A stretch of DNA of 64,000 nucleotides from contig WOGZ01000004.1 of assembly GCA_009733775.1 (NCBI GenBank), positions 1 to 64,000 on the forward strand, given 5' to 3'. The translations under genes were made by a program, and so were the position numbers. The notes under the pieces were generated by a model, which worked only from the letters and a program-made list of their open reading frames with translations, did no database searches and had not been told where the DNA came from. This DNA comes from Alectoria sarmentosa (Eukaryota > Ascomycota > Lecanoromycetes > Lecanorales > Parmeliaceae). Of the stretch, positions 33,436 through 44,459 are shown piece after piece. How positions within the stretch are numbered: position 1 is the first letter of the stretch; every line of letters begins with the position of its first letter.

Positions 33436-35430
33436 TCAAAGATTTTGTATTGTCGTGTTATCCTCTCCAAAAAAGATTACATTCACGGTGATATCATCTC
33501 TATTGAAGAGGAGAGTTAGTATCCAAGTACATAGCTGAGACATTTTGTACCTTACCTTACATTCCTCGAGTACGGTGGACTGACGGTTAACAGGCCACAA
33601 AGCCTGTCCTCGTTGCCTCCTCCCAATGCATTTCGGGTCAAATGGGTGGCCGCGTTGTCGTCTTTCACTACGAATTGCTTTTCATCGGCGGCTTGAATGT
33701 CGGTGTACGCCATGTTTGGATTTGGGTTCTGTCGATTCAATATCTCGTGCACGGGAGTAGCGTTCGCTGCTTGGGCTAGATCTGGAGCGGGATTCTCCTT
33801 TGTAACATCATGGGTCGTGAGCCATCGGCCTACCAAGTCAACCGCCTGCTCGCTTGTGAGATGGTCCCATAACCCGTCTGAAGCCATAATAAGGAAGTCT
33901 CCATTTTCCGGTTCAATCTTGGTGGTCGTCACTACAGGCAACGCTGTGAGATAAGGTGGCGAAATACAATGCTCCCTGAGTTGCGGACCGACTGAATAAT
34001 TTTCGAGTCAGCCTGTCTCTTTTGATTTGCAGATAGAGTCATGAAATTGGTCTCGAGAGTAGTCTACTCTTTCGACATGTCGCAATTTAGAACACATTAC
34101 CAACTAGGAAGAAATTGCTCGGAAAAGATAACCCACAGAACCTTCTCTGTGCTTCCTCTTGCACTTGACGCGACCACTTCCATCTGCCATCTCCGAAAGC
34201 CCTCGATACAGCTAGTCCTAGAACTCTACCACCTTTCACAAGCTCCGGTTCATCTGGGTGTTCTTTCTGCAGTCTCGCAACTTCATCCTTGTTATAACCC
34301 GTCTATTTCGCCAGAGTTATTGTTTCTTCCCCACATTTAAAGGTCAAATTACCTACTTGGTCCCTGGAGAGAGCTCTTGCTTCCCATTTACCTGCAGCAT
34401 TACGTCGACCAAGGACAGCGCGTGAATCACCTGTGCACGCTACTTTCAGTAGCTGAGACTCGCTATGATAGTATGATACAAGAGCACAGGATCCGGAGTA
34501 AGCCGGGCCTATTTGGGACATTGCCTCGTTGAGAAAACTCGGCCCAGTAATTGCTGTGGCACCTTGTTCCATAATCTCTTTGTCAAGCTTGAGAAAAGCC
34601 TTCTTGATCGCCTGGTCAATATTTTGAGGAGCGGCTGGGTTTGGAGATTGAAGCCAGCGTCAGCGTTTCTGATATTCAACCTTGAGTCCTAAGACAGTTG
34701 CAAGGGATAAAGAGGGCACCAAAGCTTCCAACACATACCGTCGCTTGGGACTCCCGTCGATGAGATGGCTTCCAGCTCGTAAGCTATATAAGGAAAAGGG
34801 TATTCTCGGAGTGTCGCTGCTGTTTCCCATCCACTAGGTGTGTCAGCTGTTCGGATCTCAAACTCAAATCTGAAGATCTTACGCATGTCCGTCATAAATA
34901 CCGAATAGCATCCACTTGATTTCGCCTTCTTCATGACCCGAAGCCGAGAGGTAATCATCCTCTGATATCAGGTTACTGGGAAGTTGCACGGTATCATAGC
35001 GAAGAATACCACAACCAGTTCCAACGATTTGTGAGTCTTCCCTCATTCGTAATGCCTCGTTGACTCGTTCAACTGTAAAAGGCGATGTGGGTGGGAGATA
35101 CTTTTGTTTGACCTGCTCTGAACCAAGCAGTTTGAACGTCTCGTCACTTTCAAGTAATAATGGCTTAGCATTGTAAATGCTGTAAGAGATGCCAGCGCCG
35201 GCAAGCAGGACCCAGAACAGCGTCCCTTGAGGCAAGGATATGTGAGAATGTTGCAGCCATTGGCGATATAGAGCGCTTCGCTGTGACGAGTGCAACGCTC
35301 TGGAACGTTGGAAGCTTGTGGCAGATGATGAAGGTGGAGAAAGACGTAGTTGACGGGCACCGACTCGCGCAGTAAAAGAATGGCACACCGCTGAATTTGA
35401 GCCCAAAAGATACGATGCTGTGCGACTCAT
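33436..35430 (-). CDS. mitochondrial PP2C-type protein phosphatase (Ptc5/pyruvate dehydrogenase phosphatase-like)
   Basis: Mg/Mn-dependent Ser/Thr phosphatase; the yeast relative reactivates the pyruvate dehydrogenase E1 subunit in mitochondria. Six exons on the minus strand: 34883..35430, 34739..34833, 34357..34634, 34137..34302, 33556..33991, 33436..33499; 528 aa. The N-terminus is Ser/Arg-rich and acid-poor (import signal), followed by a membrane helix (GTLFWVLLAGAGISYSIY), as in Ptc5. PP2C motifs are complete: FGIYDGHAG, SGSCALVSYY, CTGDSRAVLG, SRAFGDGRWKW, MASDGLWDHL and DDITVNVIFFG. A first-pass frame stops early at SRNVR; the last 64-nt exon supplies the metal-binding DD motif. Intron 4 is introner-like. 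Confidence 0.9.
33992..34136 (-). repeat. introner-like intron (PP2C intron 4)
   Basis: 145 nt, donor GTGGGT, 3' module GGCTGACTCGAAAA before ATTCAG. It joins RRFF to GPQLREHC as in relatives. Membership rests on length and the 3' module; the body is diverged. Confidence 0.5.
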
Positions 35431-35913
35431 TCTACCAGTAACACGCCTGAAGCGTCAAAGGTGGTCAAACTGCCCTGGGTGGAATTCGATGTGCTACAAA
35501 TGTCTGAAGAGGCAAGATCAAGACCTGAAGGTCAAGATTGTATTCGTGAGATTGCTATTACATGGCAGGAGAGGCAGAGTCATGTGTTTGTATATCGGGT
35601 GTTTCTTGTATCCGAATTGCAGGTACGAAATTCTAAGTCCCCCCAAGACTGAGAAGGTAAATACTCATTTGTCCCAACGGAGAAAGAGGAAAACGCTTTC
35701 GTGGTAAACGATCAATTGGATAGTGGATGGAGTACTTTGACTACTTGTGCTCCCTCCTCGGGTATGGATAGTGACTTTTCCACGGCCATTGCTCGGCATG
35801 GCGCAATCCTCTCCATGCATGTGCATGCAAATCTTCTCCAATGCAATGTCACCCCAGTCAAGCCAATAAGCACCCCCCATCTACTCTATCCTTTATCTTT
35901 CTTTCGCTCCATT
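35431..35913. other. divergent promoter region
   Basis: Between the PP2C gene (minus) and the DUF202 gene (plus); two promoters share about 480 bases. A direct repeat of the ATGCATGTGCATGCA type lies at 35814-35830. No gene. Confidence 0.55.
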
Positions 35914-36961
35914 ATGGCCACACCATCCTCCCACTCTTCTCCCAAAGGTTCTTCTCCTCCAAACCCACAGCTCAAAGCTTCTTCAGCAGCCAACGAGTGC
36001 CCCTCAAGTGCGGTCCCCAGATCTCGCAGTGTCCAGTTCTCCAACTCGGACGCCCTAATGTCTCGCTCCATCTCTCCAAGAAGTAACCTCCACCAGCAGC
36101 AGCAAGCAGAAAGCTCAGCTGATGAGATCACCCCCATCGTCAATCGGGGCAGAGGCGGAGCGAAGAACAAGAACTACGATTCTACGTCGACAAGGCAGCT
36201 CGCGGAATCTGGTGAACGGGACACATCTCAACCCAACAGTAGCTCAACCGCGAGGAAGAGGAAAGGAGGGCAATCAGGGTGGGGGTCAAATTGGCGTGAG
36301 GTCACAGCCGAAGAGGGGAAGGATGGAGGAAGTTGGTGGAGAGAGTTGGCGGATAAGTTTGGCAGCGTGGAATTGGAGAATAAGGGAAGTGTTGCCAGAG
36401 ATCATCTTGCCCTCGGTGGGTCTTGATAGTCTCTCTTTGTCGCTTGTCTCTCTCACTGCTCTTGCCATGGATTCGGAACTCCTTTCATTCTGTCCTGATA
36501 CAATTTTGCCGACTAAAACTCTCCAGAACGCACCTTCTTGGCCTGGCTTCGCACCTCCCTCGCCTTCGCTTCTATCGGTATCGCCGTAACACAGCTCTTC
36601 CGACTCAATACTACCATCTCAGAGCGGGAAGGCTATACGCCTTCCGATCCAGATAACACATACCATCTCCGCCAGGTAGGAAAGCCATTGGGAGCTATCT
36701 TTCTAGGAATTGCAATATTAGTTTTGCTTGTCGGAGGGAGAAGGTACTTTGAGAGCCAGGTATGCCAGCGAACATGACTGGCAGATGATGGAGCTGTAGT
36801 GTACGCATGCTGACATGTGAATCTAGTATTGGATCATACGGGGTAAATTCCCCGCCAGCAGAGGCAGTGTCTTCCTTATTACCTTTGTCGCTCTCGCTTT
36901 GATCGTCACCAGTCTAGTCGTTGTTTGCGTTGTCGACCCCAGCGTCTTCGAGAAGAGATAG
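35914..36961 (+). CDS. DUF202 membrane protein
   Basis: Three exons: 35914..36415, 36527..36759, 36827..36961; 289 aa. The N-terminal half is Ser/Pro/Gln-rich and disordered. The C-terminal half is the DUF202 module: it opens with ERTFLAWLRTSLAFASIGIA, then GKPLGAIFLGIAILVLLVGG, then a last helix FLITFVALALIVTSLVVVCV, making three membrane helices. Fungal DUF202 proteins are vacuole- or endomembrane-located and uncharacterised; the domain is also found in the Vtc polyphosphate complex. The role is not known. The short last exon carries the third helix; without it the protein would lack a membrane anchor. Confidence 0.85.
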
Positions 36962-37642
36962 GCAAATGCTGGCCCTAAATAAATTATATTCCCCGAGTAC
37001 ACCCCGGCAACCGCGGAATTCTTGATAAACGCTCTTAAACAGAGCTTGAATCTACGAATGGGTCCGCACCACGAAGATATCATGGGATTCGCAGAGGTCT
37101 AAGTAACCGCAGGCCGTTATGCACCAGGAATGAAAAGCTATTGTCTTTCGGGGGACAATTTAGGCATGGTCAAGCTGCCTTCGATCGAAAGGAGCATACG
37201 AGACAGATCAGCTGGACTGGTATCGACGCTCAAAAGACGCAAAATGCGCGCTGGAGGGGACGCACCCCGCGTCTTTACAGTGCACGGCACTTCGAACTAT
37301 ATCAGTCTTCGGTGCTGTTGGCCCATGCAGATCTGGGGACACATCCTTTCCAAACTGTACAAGGGCCTATACAAGGACAGAGGGGGATCTGAGAAAGCTA
37401 GCCACATTTTCTCAACCTGTAGTCAACTTAAAGGAGGTAATATATTTAACATCACGGGGATAGAATATAGCTGCATATTCAAATATGGGATAGGGAGACT
37501 TCAAATTCATGCCTGAAATGTGTCTGTATAATCGTTTTTCCTTTGCATCTATATAATTCTGAAAGCAAAAGCTACGTGCAAGTCATCATAATCTACCGTT
37601 TCAAATGGCCAGCAAGAATCATGAAGCAAACGAAAAAAGTCT
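36962..37642. other. intergenic region (convergent 3' ends)
   Basis: Between the convergent DUF202 and transketolase genes. Short open frames only; no structure seen. Confidence 0.55.
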
Positions 37643-40137
37643 CTAAATGAGCTGCTGGAATGCGCGATTGATTGGGGAGCGGACTTTGGTGCCCTTGTAG
37701 AAGTCGACAGTCGCCACAGCACGCTTGCTAACACCCTCTGGAGTAAACTCGAATTTCTGTGTGTTGCATTAGCATTATTGACTACAGCGCTGAACATTGT
37801 AGTGATTAATTCACCTTGTAGACATCCTTGTAAGCACCACTAGCACCGAACCGGTTCAACCCAAACTGCTCATTCGAATACCGCTCCCAACCCATGGTCG
37901 ACATGACCTCGACGCTCAGGGAGGGAATGCCGTCAGGTAGACACTTCAGACGGTACTCCTTGGTTTGTGTGTCGAATACCTCCCAACAAGGAATGGAGAC
38001 CACGCGAGCGGTGAGGTTGTGGTTATCCTTGAGATATTTGACCGCTTCAATACAGATGCAGACTTCTGAGCCTGTGCTGACGAGAGTAATGTCGGCCTTC
38101 TCATTCTCGACGGAGACGTAGCCTCCTTTGATGGCATTCTGCAGGGTCGAGTTCTCAAGCTGAGGTAGGTTTTGACGGGTCAAAGCAAGGATACTGGGAG
38201 ACGATTTCGATGTCAATGCAACATAATAGGCTGCGCTGCACTCATTGCCGTCGGCAGGACGCCAAACCATCATGTTGGGTAGCGCACGGAAGTGAGCTAA
38301 AGTCTCAATGGGCTGATGCGTTGGGCCGTCCTCACCGAGACCAATGGAATCGTGGGTTGCAACGTAGATGACACGGCAATGCGAAAGGGAGGAAAGCCGG
38401 ACGGATCCAGCGGCGTAGGATACGAAGTTCAAAAACGTTCCCCCAAAGGGAATCAGGGTGCCGTACGCAGAGATTCCGTTCATGATACCGGCCATGGAGT
38501 GCTCACGCACACCATAACGGATGTAACGACCAGCCCATTCACCGATGCCGAGGACTGGAGGTTGGAAATCAATAGCTTCCTTCCATCGAGTGTTGTTGGA
38601 CCCTGTCAGATCTGCGGAGCCCCCAATCAGGTCAGGAATGACGCCGTGGAGGGCTTCCAAGACAGCTTCTGACAACTTTCGGGATGCTTCGTCCTTATCT
38701 CCCGGCTTGTACGTCGGCAGCTTCTTCTCCCAGCCCTCTGGGAGCTTGCCGCTCAGTCTTCGCAAAAGATCGTCATGCTCGGCCTTGTGCTCCTGACCAT
38801 ACTTCTCAAACAGCTTGTTCCACTCCTGTTCTTTCGCAGCCCCTTCAGCCGCATGCTTGTGGTACATATCGTAGACCTTCTGCGGTACAACGAACGAGTC
38901 CTCTGGATCAAACCCGAACTTTTTCTTCACCTGCTTGCAATCATCGGCTTTTAGAGCATTGCCGTGCACTCCCCCAGTACCTTGCAACAGAGAACCGAAA
39001 CCAATGGTTGTAGTCAACTTGATGACTGAAGGCTTATTGGTGACTTCTTTGGCCATTCGGATGGCTTCTTCGATGCCCTCCAGATCGGTATCGCCCTCCT
39101 TCACCCATTGCGTGTGCCAGCCGTATGCCTCAAAGCGCTGCAAAACGTCTTCGGTAAAGGCGCATTTGGTATCGCCGTCTGAAGGAGATTAGTCTACAAA
39201 CTGCAACAACTCCAGAGCATTGACTCTTACCAATTGAGATATGGTTGTCGTCGTAAATCATGATCAGGTTTCCTAGCTGCAAGTGGCCAGCAGTGCTGGC
39301 AGCTTCACTAGCAATACCCTCCATAGCGCAACCATCTCCAAAAAATGCAAAGGTATGGTTATTGATCAGCTCGAAACCTGGCTTGTTGAAGACGGCAGCT
39401 GTGTGGGCTTGTGCAATGGCAAGACCGACGGCGTTTGCAAAGCCCTGACCAAGGGGACCAGTAGTGACTTCGATACCCGGTGTATCTTGAGTTTCGGGAT
39501 GACCAGGGGTAATGCTATCAATTGTCTGTATTGAAGAGTCGGGTCAGCTGCGAATGCTGAAAGCATAGGTACCGAGTTGGAGAAGACATACTCGGAAGGC
39601 TTTCAGATCGTCCAATGACAGCTTGAAGCCGAAGAGATGTAAGAGAGCATATTGAAGCATGCATCCATGGCCGTTCCTGTTGAGAGGGGTGGGTCAGATA
39701 TGAATCGGTGCTATCATGTCCTGCTTGCCAGTGAAGCGTAGTCTACCAATTGACCGTCCTTTGCACCTGTCCGGAAGTTGCGATAAATCGTAGCAGAACA
39801 TAGCACTTACGACAGGATGAAGCGATCACGGTTGACCCATTCTGGGTTCTTGGGGTTGAAGCTCATGAACTTGTTGAACAGGACGTGGGCAACGGGTGCC
39901 ATGCCCATGGGAGCTCCGGGATGACCGGAGTTGGCTTTGAAGGTGGCATCAACCTTTGTGAGGAGCAATTGATTAGCATGAGCTCATCAGTGTAGTCGTA
40001 GAGGTAGACGGGAGACAATGTAGAGTCAACAGGCCGATGCGATAGCTCTGATTCTGAGGGGGTAATAGCCGGGCTCGACTCACAGCGAGTAGGCGGATCG
40101 TATTGATGGCAAGCTCATCATCCTTGCCGTAACCCAT
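37643..40137 (-). CDS. transketolase
   Basis: Thiamine diphosphate enzyme of the non-oxidative pentose phosphate pathway, moving two-carbon units between xylulose-5-phosphate and aldoses (cytosol). Six exons on the minus strand: 40084..40137, 39811..39953, 39592..39676, 39231..39525, 37815..39178, 37643..37756; 684 aa, standard length. Seen: MGYGKDDELAINTIRLLA at the start, NSGHPGAPMGMAP, GHGCMLQYALLHL, LGQGFANAVG, the TPP motif GDGCAMEGIASEAAS through DDNHISI, the central GVREHSMAGIMNG with catalytic Glu, and SIGLGEDGPTHQP. The last exon restores the C-terminal FEFTPEGVSKRAVATVDFYK segment. It is the pathway partner of the xylulokinase at 2.7 kb, but the two are 32 kb apart. Confidence 0.95.
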
Positions 40138-40346
40138 GATTGCGACTTGTTTGTAGGGAATAATTCCAGTCTTTGAAGTTGAATGTTGGGTAATTAACCA
40201 GAGAGAGGAAGAATTTGTGCAAGGGCGGTGACGTGGGAGCGGCAATAAGGTGGTCAATAGTCAATGGTTCAAAGCTGTGGGCGTGGCTGCTAGCCTCGTG
40301 CTGCCTCCAAATAATTGGGCTAAAAGTGGGGCAAGGTCGTTCCCGT
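40138..40346. promoter_or_regulatory. transketolase upstream region
   Basis: About 210 bases between the transketolase start and the MITE-like element; the proximal promoter must lie here. No specific motif is claimed. Confidence 0.5.
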
Positions 40347-40800
40347 TTTTAGCGTGTTCAAAAAGAATGCGATTTCTTGGCATCTGCGATCCGTTCACCA
40401 ACCACCTGACAGAAGAATGAATAATATTGTTTTGTAAAATAAATGTATATAAAAGTTATTTTTTTTATTATCGCGATTCTAACGTCGTTAACAGATTGAA
40501 AAAATATTATATATTCATGAAAATATATAAGATTTAAGAGTCTAAAGATTCTTAAAATTCCACAATAATCGAGAAATTTAAAAATTCTTGATTCTCGAGT
40601 TATAACTCTTTATTTGTTTTATTTTAACGAATATTTGTTGCATATTCAGAATTTTGATAATATTAAAATGGCGATAATGATTCAAACAACTTTCATATAT
40701 ATATTGCTTTTAGAGATCCGTAATTTTCATTATTCCGTCAGACGGTTGGTGAAGTGATTATGAATGCCAAGAAATCGGATTCTTTTTGAATTCGCTAAAA
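40347..40800. mobile_element. MITE-like element with long terminal inverted repeats
   Basis: 454-bp, very AT-rich, non-coding element. The left end (from TTTTAGCGTGTTCAAAAAG) and the reverse complement of the right end (from TTTTAGCGAATTCAAAAAG) match over about 65 bases with a handful of changes, including CGATTTCTTGGCAT and TTCACCAACC. The ends TAGCG..CGCTA would fit insertion at a TA dinucleotide, as in Tc1/mariner-type elements, but the target duplication is not certain. A second, partial copy is at 43547-43945 in the same orientation. Confidence 0.8.
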
Positions 40801-41247
40801 CCTGGGAACAATCAATTCGCGAGCCAGAGCGAGAACTCTACCTACTGATCAAATAAATTAGCCAATTCGACCACATCCCTTTACATTCTACAACAAAAGC
40901 ACGCCATTTCTGCTCGACGCTAGCAAGTTACAGCTTCCTCTATTGTTCGCTGGTGGTAATTAGTAGTAGTATTGAGATTCGATTCCTAATGGCGCTGGTA
41001 CAAGGGTGTAGCTGTTTTTCTTTTCTATATCAGAGGACAGTTGGAACACGGGCGGATCATGGGCAAGTGACCAAGTAATCTTCAGACTGAATTGAAATAA
41101 ACAATTATTTACCAAATTCTTGGTGAGACGAGTCGAGTCTGTCTCGAGCCTGTCACATGCATCCCATTGGGATAAGAAACCTTCTACGGGACATAAGACC
41201 CGTTGTGCCATACAGCATAGCCTAACCTACATCCCTCCCTGACCACC
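40801..41247. other. intergenic region
   Basis: 3' flank of the OYE gene on the minus strand, next to the MITE. Nothing coding is seen. Confidence 0.5.
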
Positions 41248-43221
41248 TCAATCTATCTTGGAAGCCTTGCTCTGCCACGGGAAGCTCTGCAACAGCCGCT
41301 CGACTGTCTGAAACAAACCACTTCGAAAGGTCTCGAGAATGCCCGAAAACACAATGTATGGGATACTAGCATCCGGGTCACTCTTGAGGCCATGACCCAG
41401 TCGCCTCATATTGTGGTAGAAGAATTGGATGGCTAGACCCGAGCCAACCACTTTCACGGGAATAATGCGTGCAAACCACTGGCCTCTGACGATGTGTGGT
41501 ACCGCCAGCGCTTCGTCGTCAGAAACGGAGGGATTGAGCAGGACGCTCGCCGGGAGATCTGGCTGAAGGACAACACTGCGACCCAGACCAATGAGAGAGC
41601 AGATTCCGGAGTCAATGGCGTCTGCCATGCCTGTCCTTGAGCGGAATCCTATCAAATTTTCAGAAGACTTTCTGACTCATTGAAAGGTCATCAACGTACC
41701 ACCACTGAGCTGAATTGGGACACTCGAGTTCAATCCTTGGACCCTCTCCGCAAAGTCCGTGAAATATGCTTCACGTATTCGGGTGCTCTCCCTCTTTGGG
41801 GCTCGTTCGAGCGACTTGGTCCCAAATGAGTCTAGCAATAACAAAGTCAGTGAGCAGATGAGTAGAGGGAGTGGCCTGTGGCTTTACTGTGAAGCTTCGA
41901 AGTCTTTTGTTCCGCTTGTCCGCCGGAAATCTCGACAAAGTCCACCTCGCCGCATTCAACTAGCCACTTTACTTGCTCCAGGCCCTCATCCGTGGACAGT
42001 CCCTCTCCCGTGGCCATATAATCTGCTGAATTCAATTTCACGGAAAGGCAATATGGTCGAGGGCAGACATCTCGGATCTCTTTGACTAAACGCTTCAAAA
42101 GAAAAAGCCTTTTCTCTGGTGATCCACCATAGTCATCAGTACGCCGGTTCGTATGTGGACTCAGAAATTGTGACAAGAGGAAACCGTGAGCCCCATGTAG
42201 CTGACACCCAGCAAACCCGGCTTCTTTTGCCAATCGAGCACCGTTCACCCATGCTGCTACGACCGCATCAATGTCGTCCAGGGTCGCCTCTCGAGGCGTT
42301 CCTAGAACCGCATTCAGAGCCTTAATGTTTTGTCAATAGACAGCATCAAGGACAGTGGCCAAATCAAAATACCATTTTGTTTAGCCATCCTTCACCGAGT
42401 TCAACCGGCACAGAAGATGGACAGATAGCTGCCATGTCCGGAGGCCTTTCTCCAGCTCCGGCTGGGCTCATTCTCCCGGGGTGCGCCAATTGAACAATGC
42501 AAGGGGTACCAGCTTGTTGCGATATGGTCGCCCATTGCTTCCATTTGCTAAAGTGCGGCTCCTTCAAGGAATCCTTGTGGGCCACGACATCGCCTTTGAT
42601 GGAGAGGTATCGAGGATCGATTTGTACCTGCCCTGATATTTGAACGCCATAGTTTCCATGAGCCCACTAAAGCTCATTGCTTAGCACTGAGCAAACAGGG
42701 CGGGGGGGGGGTTCTTCTTGTCCAACCTGGGAGTACAGATTTTTGAACTTGTCAATAGGTGGGTCAAAGAAAGGCGGCGTCGCGAGTGTTTCCTGCCTAT
42801 GGACATTTCGGAGTCAGCATTACTTCTTCGAGGCAGACGCCCGAGCACTGAGGCCATTCGGAGAGCTGTCAAGAGCCCCGGGCTCCTCCCAGAAGGTGTC
42901 CTGCAAGTCGGAAAAGGTGGGCGAAATTGGGAGAATAAGCTCGGAATGAACATACATGGGACATTTGACGAGTCGATTTGGCAGAGTCAGACCGCAAGGC
43001 AGGGTGCTGGTTGATCCAGTCAGTATCAGGCTTGCCTATTTGAGGAGGTGTATTGAGCCCGGGAACATGTCTACTACAGAGTAGAATTCTACTCCTGAGA
43101 CTTGTCTCAAGACTCAAGATCTGGTGCAAAAAAAGAAAATAGGGAAGTTGAGTTGCAATACGAACATGGGTTGGGAAATCAGCTCAATGGCTGTGGGCTT
43201 TAAGGAGTCGTCGTCGCCCAT
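41248..43221 (-). CDS. old yellow enzyme-type NADH:flavin oxidoreductase
   Basis: FMN-dependent ene-reductase family; physiological substrate unknown. Seven exons on the minus strand: 43166..43221, 42956..43006, 42727..42796, 42373..42666, 41888..42320, 41700..41831, 41248..41648. The raw frames look broken at the 5' end, but splicing gives a clean start: PTAIELISQPITLPCGLTLP, NRLVKCPMQETLATPPFFDP, then KFKNLYSQWAHGNYGVQISG. Later motifs are QLAHPGRMSPAG, QLHGAHGFLLSQFLSPHTNR with RRTDDYGGSPEKR, and LSVKLNSADY. The C-terminus is the (beta/alpha)8 barrel end (LIGLGRSVVLQPDLPA). Introns 1 and 2 are both 159 nt and introner-like; the other four are 51-60 nt. The gene sits between two copies of the MITE-like repeat. 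Confidence 0.9.
42797..42955 (-). repeat. introner-like intron (OYE intron 2)
   Basis: 159 nt, donor GTATGT, 3' module AATGCTGACTCCGAAAT before CCATAG. It contains an open frame that can mislead annotation. Removing it joins Val-Lys-Cys-Pro-Met to Gln-Glu-Thr-Leu in phase. Confidence 0.7.
43007..43165 (-). repeat. introner-like intron (OYE intron 1)
   Basis: 159 nt, donor GTTCGT, branch/acceptor region GATACTGACTGGATCAACCAG. It shares 15 identical bases (TTGAGTCTTGAGACA) with the SET gene intron at 53441-53579 and extends the match into a GTCTC block. Confidence 0.7.
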
Positions 43222-44459
43222 GGTTGGTGCTAAGAGAACAGAAATTGTTTTCTACTGTAGGTGATGGGACTAATAAGAAAGCACGTGAATTCCGACAAGT
43301 CAGGAGGAATAATGGGCGGCTTGGCCAGCATTTTAATGATAAAAGGAATCAAGATGGAGATACTGGATACTGGGATGTGCATATTTTCGGGTATCGGGAT
43401 TCAGGTGTCGATCCTGAAATGTTTTTGATAAGGCACGAGGGCGTCAGGATGGCCAGACAGTAAGACAGGTTGAGACAGCAATCAATGTGGGGAAAGGAAC
43501 CTTGAACTCTTTTCTCCTCGGCGTCGATATGCGATGATGATAAGGATTTAGCGTGTTCAAAAAGAATTCGATTTCTTGGCGTTTCTTGGCATCTGCGATC
43601 GGTTCACCAACCACCTGACAGAATAGTGAATATTATTAACTTGTAAAACAAATGTGTATGAAAATTATTTATCTTGTTGTCGCGATTCTGACGTCATTGG
43701 AAATATGAAAAAGTATTATATTAAAATCGAAATATGTAAGATTTAAGATTTTATAGATCCTCGAGGGTTATAATCGAAGAATTTTAAAACTCTTGATTCT
43801 CGAGTTAAGAGTCTTTTATTCATTGTATTTAAATTAACAGTCTTCGCATTTCTACAAATTTGATGGGGTTAGAATCGCGGTAATGATTCGAACAATTTTC
43901 ATATATATTATTTTCAGATATTTATATTTTTCATTATTTGCAATGCTCGGTAATTACACGCTTATAGGCTCAACGATTGTCAAAAGGTCAGTGAAGACAC
44001 TGGTGAAGATCTGGACTTATTCTCAGGATTCGAGTATGAAATAGCACTCTTGTGGCATTATCGCCTCGGGGGGCTCATAATTATGACCAGGTAAACCACG
44101 TGATAGAAGTTGCGAGGGGTTGTAAGGTTACTTGTAAAGAAAAGAGGTGTAGCTAGTGGTGATCTTGGCCGCATTGGGAAGGATTGGCTTGGCATAAGAT
44201 TAATTCACTGTGTCACACAAAGCTTCACACGATTCTTTGTATTCACATGCCTCTTAGAATTCTTCATATCAGTTACCGTCTTTTTGAACACACTTACTCA
44301 TTCATGACGAGACATCTTCTCATCCAGACTCTTCACCCAATCACCCGTCCCCACTAATCGAGCTTCTTCTCACGCCCAATCAAGGTGTCGTCGGTTCGAG
44401 ACACCATCGATACGAGAGCATCCGCATCAGTGGTCCTTAGTCAGAGATATCGTTTCCCC
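43222..44459. other. intergenic region with partial MITE
   Basis: Divergent promoters of the OYE gene and the F-box-like gene, with the partial repeat copy at 43547-43945. The other open frames are short. Confidence 0.55.
43547..43945. mobile_element. partial copy of the MITE-like element
   Basis: Begins TTTAGCGTGTTCAAAAAGAA and follows the 40347-40800 element through the AT-rich middle (for example CTTGATTCTCGAGTTA) and GTAATGATTC.AACAA.TTTCATATATAT. It lacks a recognisable right terminal repeat and has a small internal duplication of TTTCTTGGC near the left end. Likely a decayed, non-mobile copy. Confidence 0.75.

Noticed and set aside
2740..40137. Pentose-utilisation gene cluster (xylulokinase plus transketolase)
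   Set aside because: The genes are 32 kb apart on opposite strands with many unrelated housekeeping genes between them.
42681..43129. OYE 5' region as a pseudogene with frameshifts
   Set aside because: The frame breaks vanish when introns 1-3 are removed, and all phases and conserved residues then agree.
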